Assembly: GCF_030503435.1 (NCBI RefSeq)
Contig: NZ_JAUKPO010000013.1
Location: 151,062-215,061, forward strand
Direction: 5' to 3'
Length of the DNA stretch: 64,000 nt
Origin: Rhodocytophaga aerolata
Lineage (GTDB): Bacteria; Bacteroidota; Bacteroidia; Cytophagales; 172606-1
Under the pieces are notes generated by a model that ran no database searches, was not told the DNA's origin, and saw only the letters and a program-made list of their open reading frames with translations. Made by a program: the position numbers and the translations under genes. Shown piece by piece: positions 63,520 through 64,000 of the stretch (positions are counted from its first letter, which is position 1; the number at the start of each line of letters is the position of its first letter).

Positions 63520-64000
63520 TTAAAGTTTATTAAGTTTAATAATTCTGCGTAAGAACAGCAGAGAGAAAGCCATCATATGAAAAGCAAGCCAAGTCTGAGT
63601 TAATACTTCAAAACGGATCAGCAGTGTCTTAAAACTGTCTAACCAAGCATTCGCTTGTTCAATGACTCCTCTTTTCTTATACAATTGTTCATCAAAGTAG
63701 CAATCAACAAGAGTCTCTTGACTGCTTCGCTTGTTGATAGCAATGTTAGCTTCTATTTTTTGCTGTGCACATTGTTTTCGTAATTCTTTACAATCAAATC
63801 CTGCATCTGCATTCATAAATACACCTTCTAAGTTGATTCCTGCTTGCTCTAATAGCAGACATAGACTTTTAAAGCATTCACTAATCTGATATAAATCATT
63901 GTGTTCTCCGCTAATAGGCTCACTACAAGCTAACATCAAGCCTTGATTATCAGCCAGAAAAAGCATATTAGTAGTCACAGCTTTTTTTCTTTTCTGATAA
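63520..64000 (-). mobile_element. IS5-type DDE transposase (cut by the window edge)
   Basis: The open frame continues past the right edge (its visible upstream codons read IRKEKKAVTTNMLFLAD), so the apparent start at 63978 is internal. Visible features: second catalytic aspartate in FMNADAGFDCKEL, and the C-terminal catalytic glutamate motif KKRGVIEQANAWLD with the Y/RxxxE spacing, then the hydrophobic end AFHMMAFSLLFLRRI. This suits IS5/IS4-group transposases. The stop is 43 bases from the DUF4136 start codon. The element's end must lie in 63477-63519, but I cannot fix the terminal repeat or a target duplication with only one end in view. Confidence 0.85.

Noticed and set aside
1..64000. CRISPR arrays, prophage or defence islands
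   Set aside because: No regularly spaced direct repeats, no cas genes, phage structural genes, toxin-antitoxin or restriction systems were recognised; DUF4268 alone is not evidence of a restriction system.

Overview
The window looks like chromosomal DNA of a member of the Bacteroidota, most likely a Cytophagales-type environmental bacterium (family or genus is inference). The evidence is family content and signals: DUF5686, DUF4403, DUF2911 and DUF4136 proteins, a protease with a type IX secretion tail, TonB-dependent uptake, almost no Shine-Dalgarno sequences, and several copies of the Bacteroidota -7 promoter element TAnnTTTG. One copy, before a tRNA gene, has a TTTG box exactly 19 bp upstream. 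Most of the window is ordinary, densely packed chromosome. Mobile DNA is limited to one orphan tyrosine recombinase (about 30.4-31.5 kb) and an IS transposase cut by the right edge.

Left part (1-16.9 kb): a minus-strand pair of a Gfo/Idh-type oxidoreductase and a large ThuA/PVC-type dehydrogenase protein (cut by the left edge), divergent from an AraC regulator. Then come a DUF4403 lipoprotein, a possible 36-residue membrane protein, an endonuclease/exonuclease/phosphatase-fold protein, a DUF5686 outer-membrane protein, and the minus-strand series parE - pheA - parC. A 17-bp inverted repeat of unknown nature lies between pheA and parC.

17.4-24.9 kb: a molybdenum hydroxylase operon. It encodes one 2Fe-2S subunit, two tandem paralogous molybdopterin subunits with Tat signals, a cytochrome c, an XdhC maturation factor and a MobA-like nucleotidyltransferase. 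The group would assemble and wire a periplasmic aldehyde or N-heterocycle oxidoreductase.

25.2-29.8 kb: a TPR lipoprotein followed by the translation operon thrS-infC-rpmI-rplT. infC appears to start at an AUC codon behind a near-perfect Shine-Dalgarno sequence. An elaborate hairpin sits between infC and rpmI, where a ribosomal-protein autoregulatory element would be expected.

30-52.8 kb: recombinase, FAD oxidoreductase, GNAT, M43 protease, PhoH, tRNA-Leu(CAA), aldose epimerase, YebC, a cytosolic binding-protein-like protein, an ECF sigma factor with a small membrane partner, DUF2911, a GntP transporter, NUDIX, RNase HII, GcvT, ComB, a charged lipoprotein, GyrA and a TPR protein.

52.9-64 kb: a cobalamin riboswitch controlling a BtuB-like receptor and a BtuG-like beta-propeller lipoprotein; an HTH regulator with paired 16-bp motifs upstream; YkgJ, CvfB-like, 3-hydroxybutyryl-CoA dehydrogenase and DapD genes; an AT-rich glycosyltransferase; an MntR-type metalloregulator with a phased array of palindromes in front of it; a frameshifted DUF4136 lipoprotein gene; and the IS transposase next to it.

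I found no CRISPR array, prophage, secretion cluster or obvious defence island. The most interesting signals are regulatory: the infC start and leader structures, the MntR operator array, the HTH operator pair and the B12 riboswitch locus.
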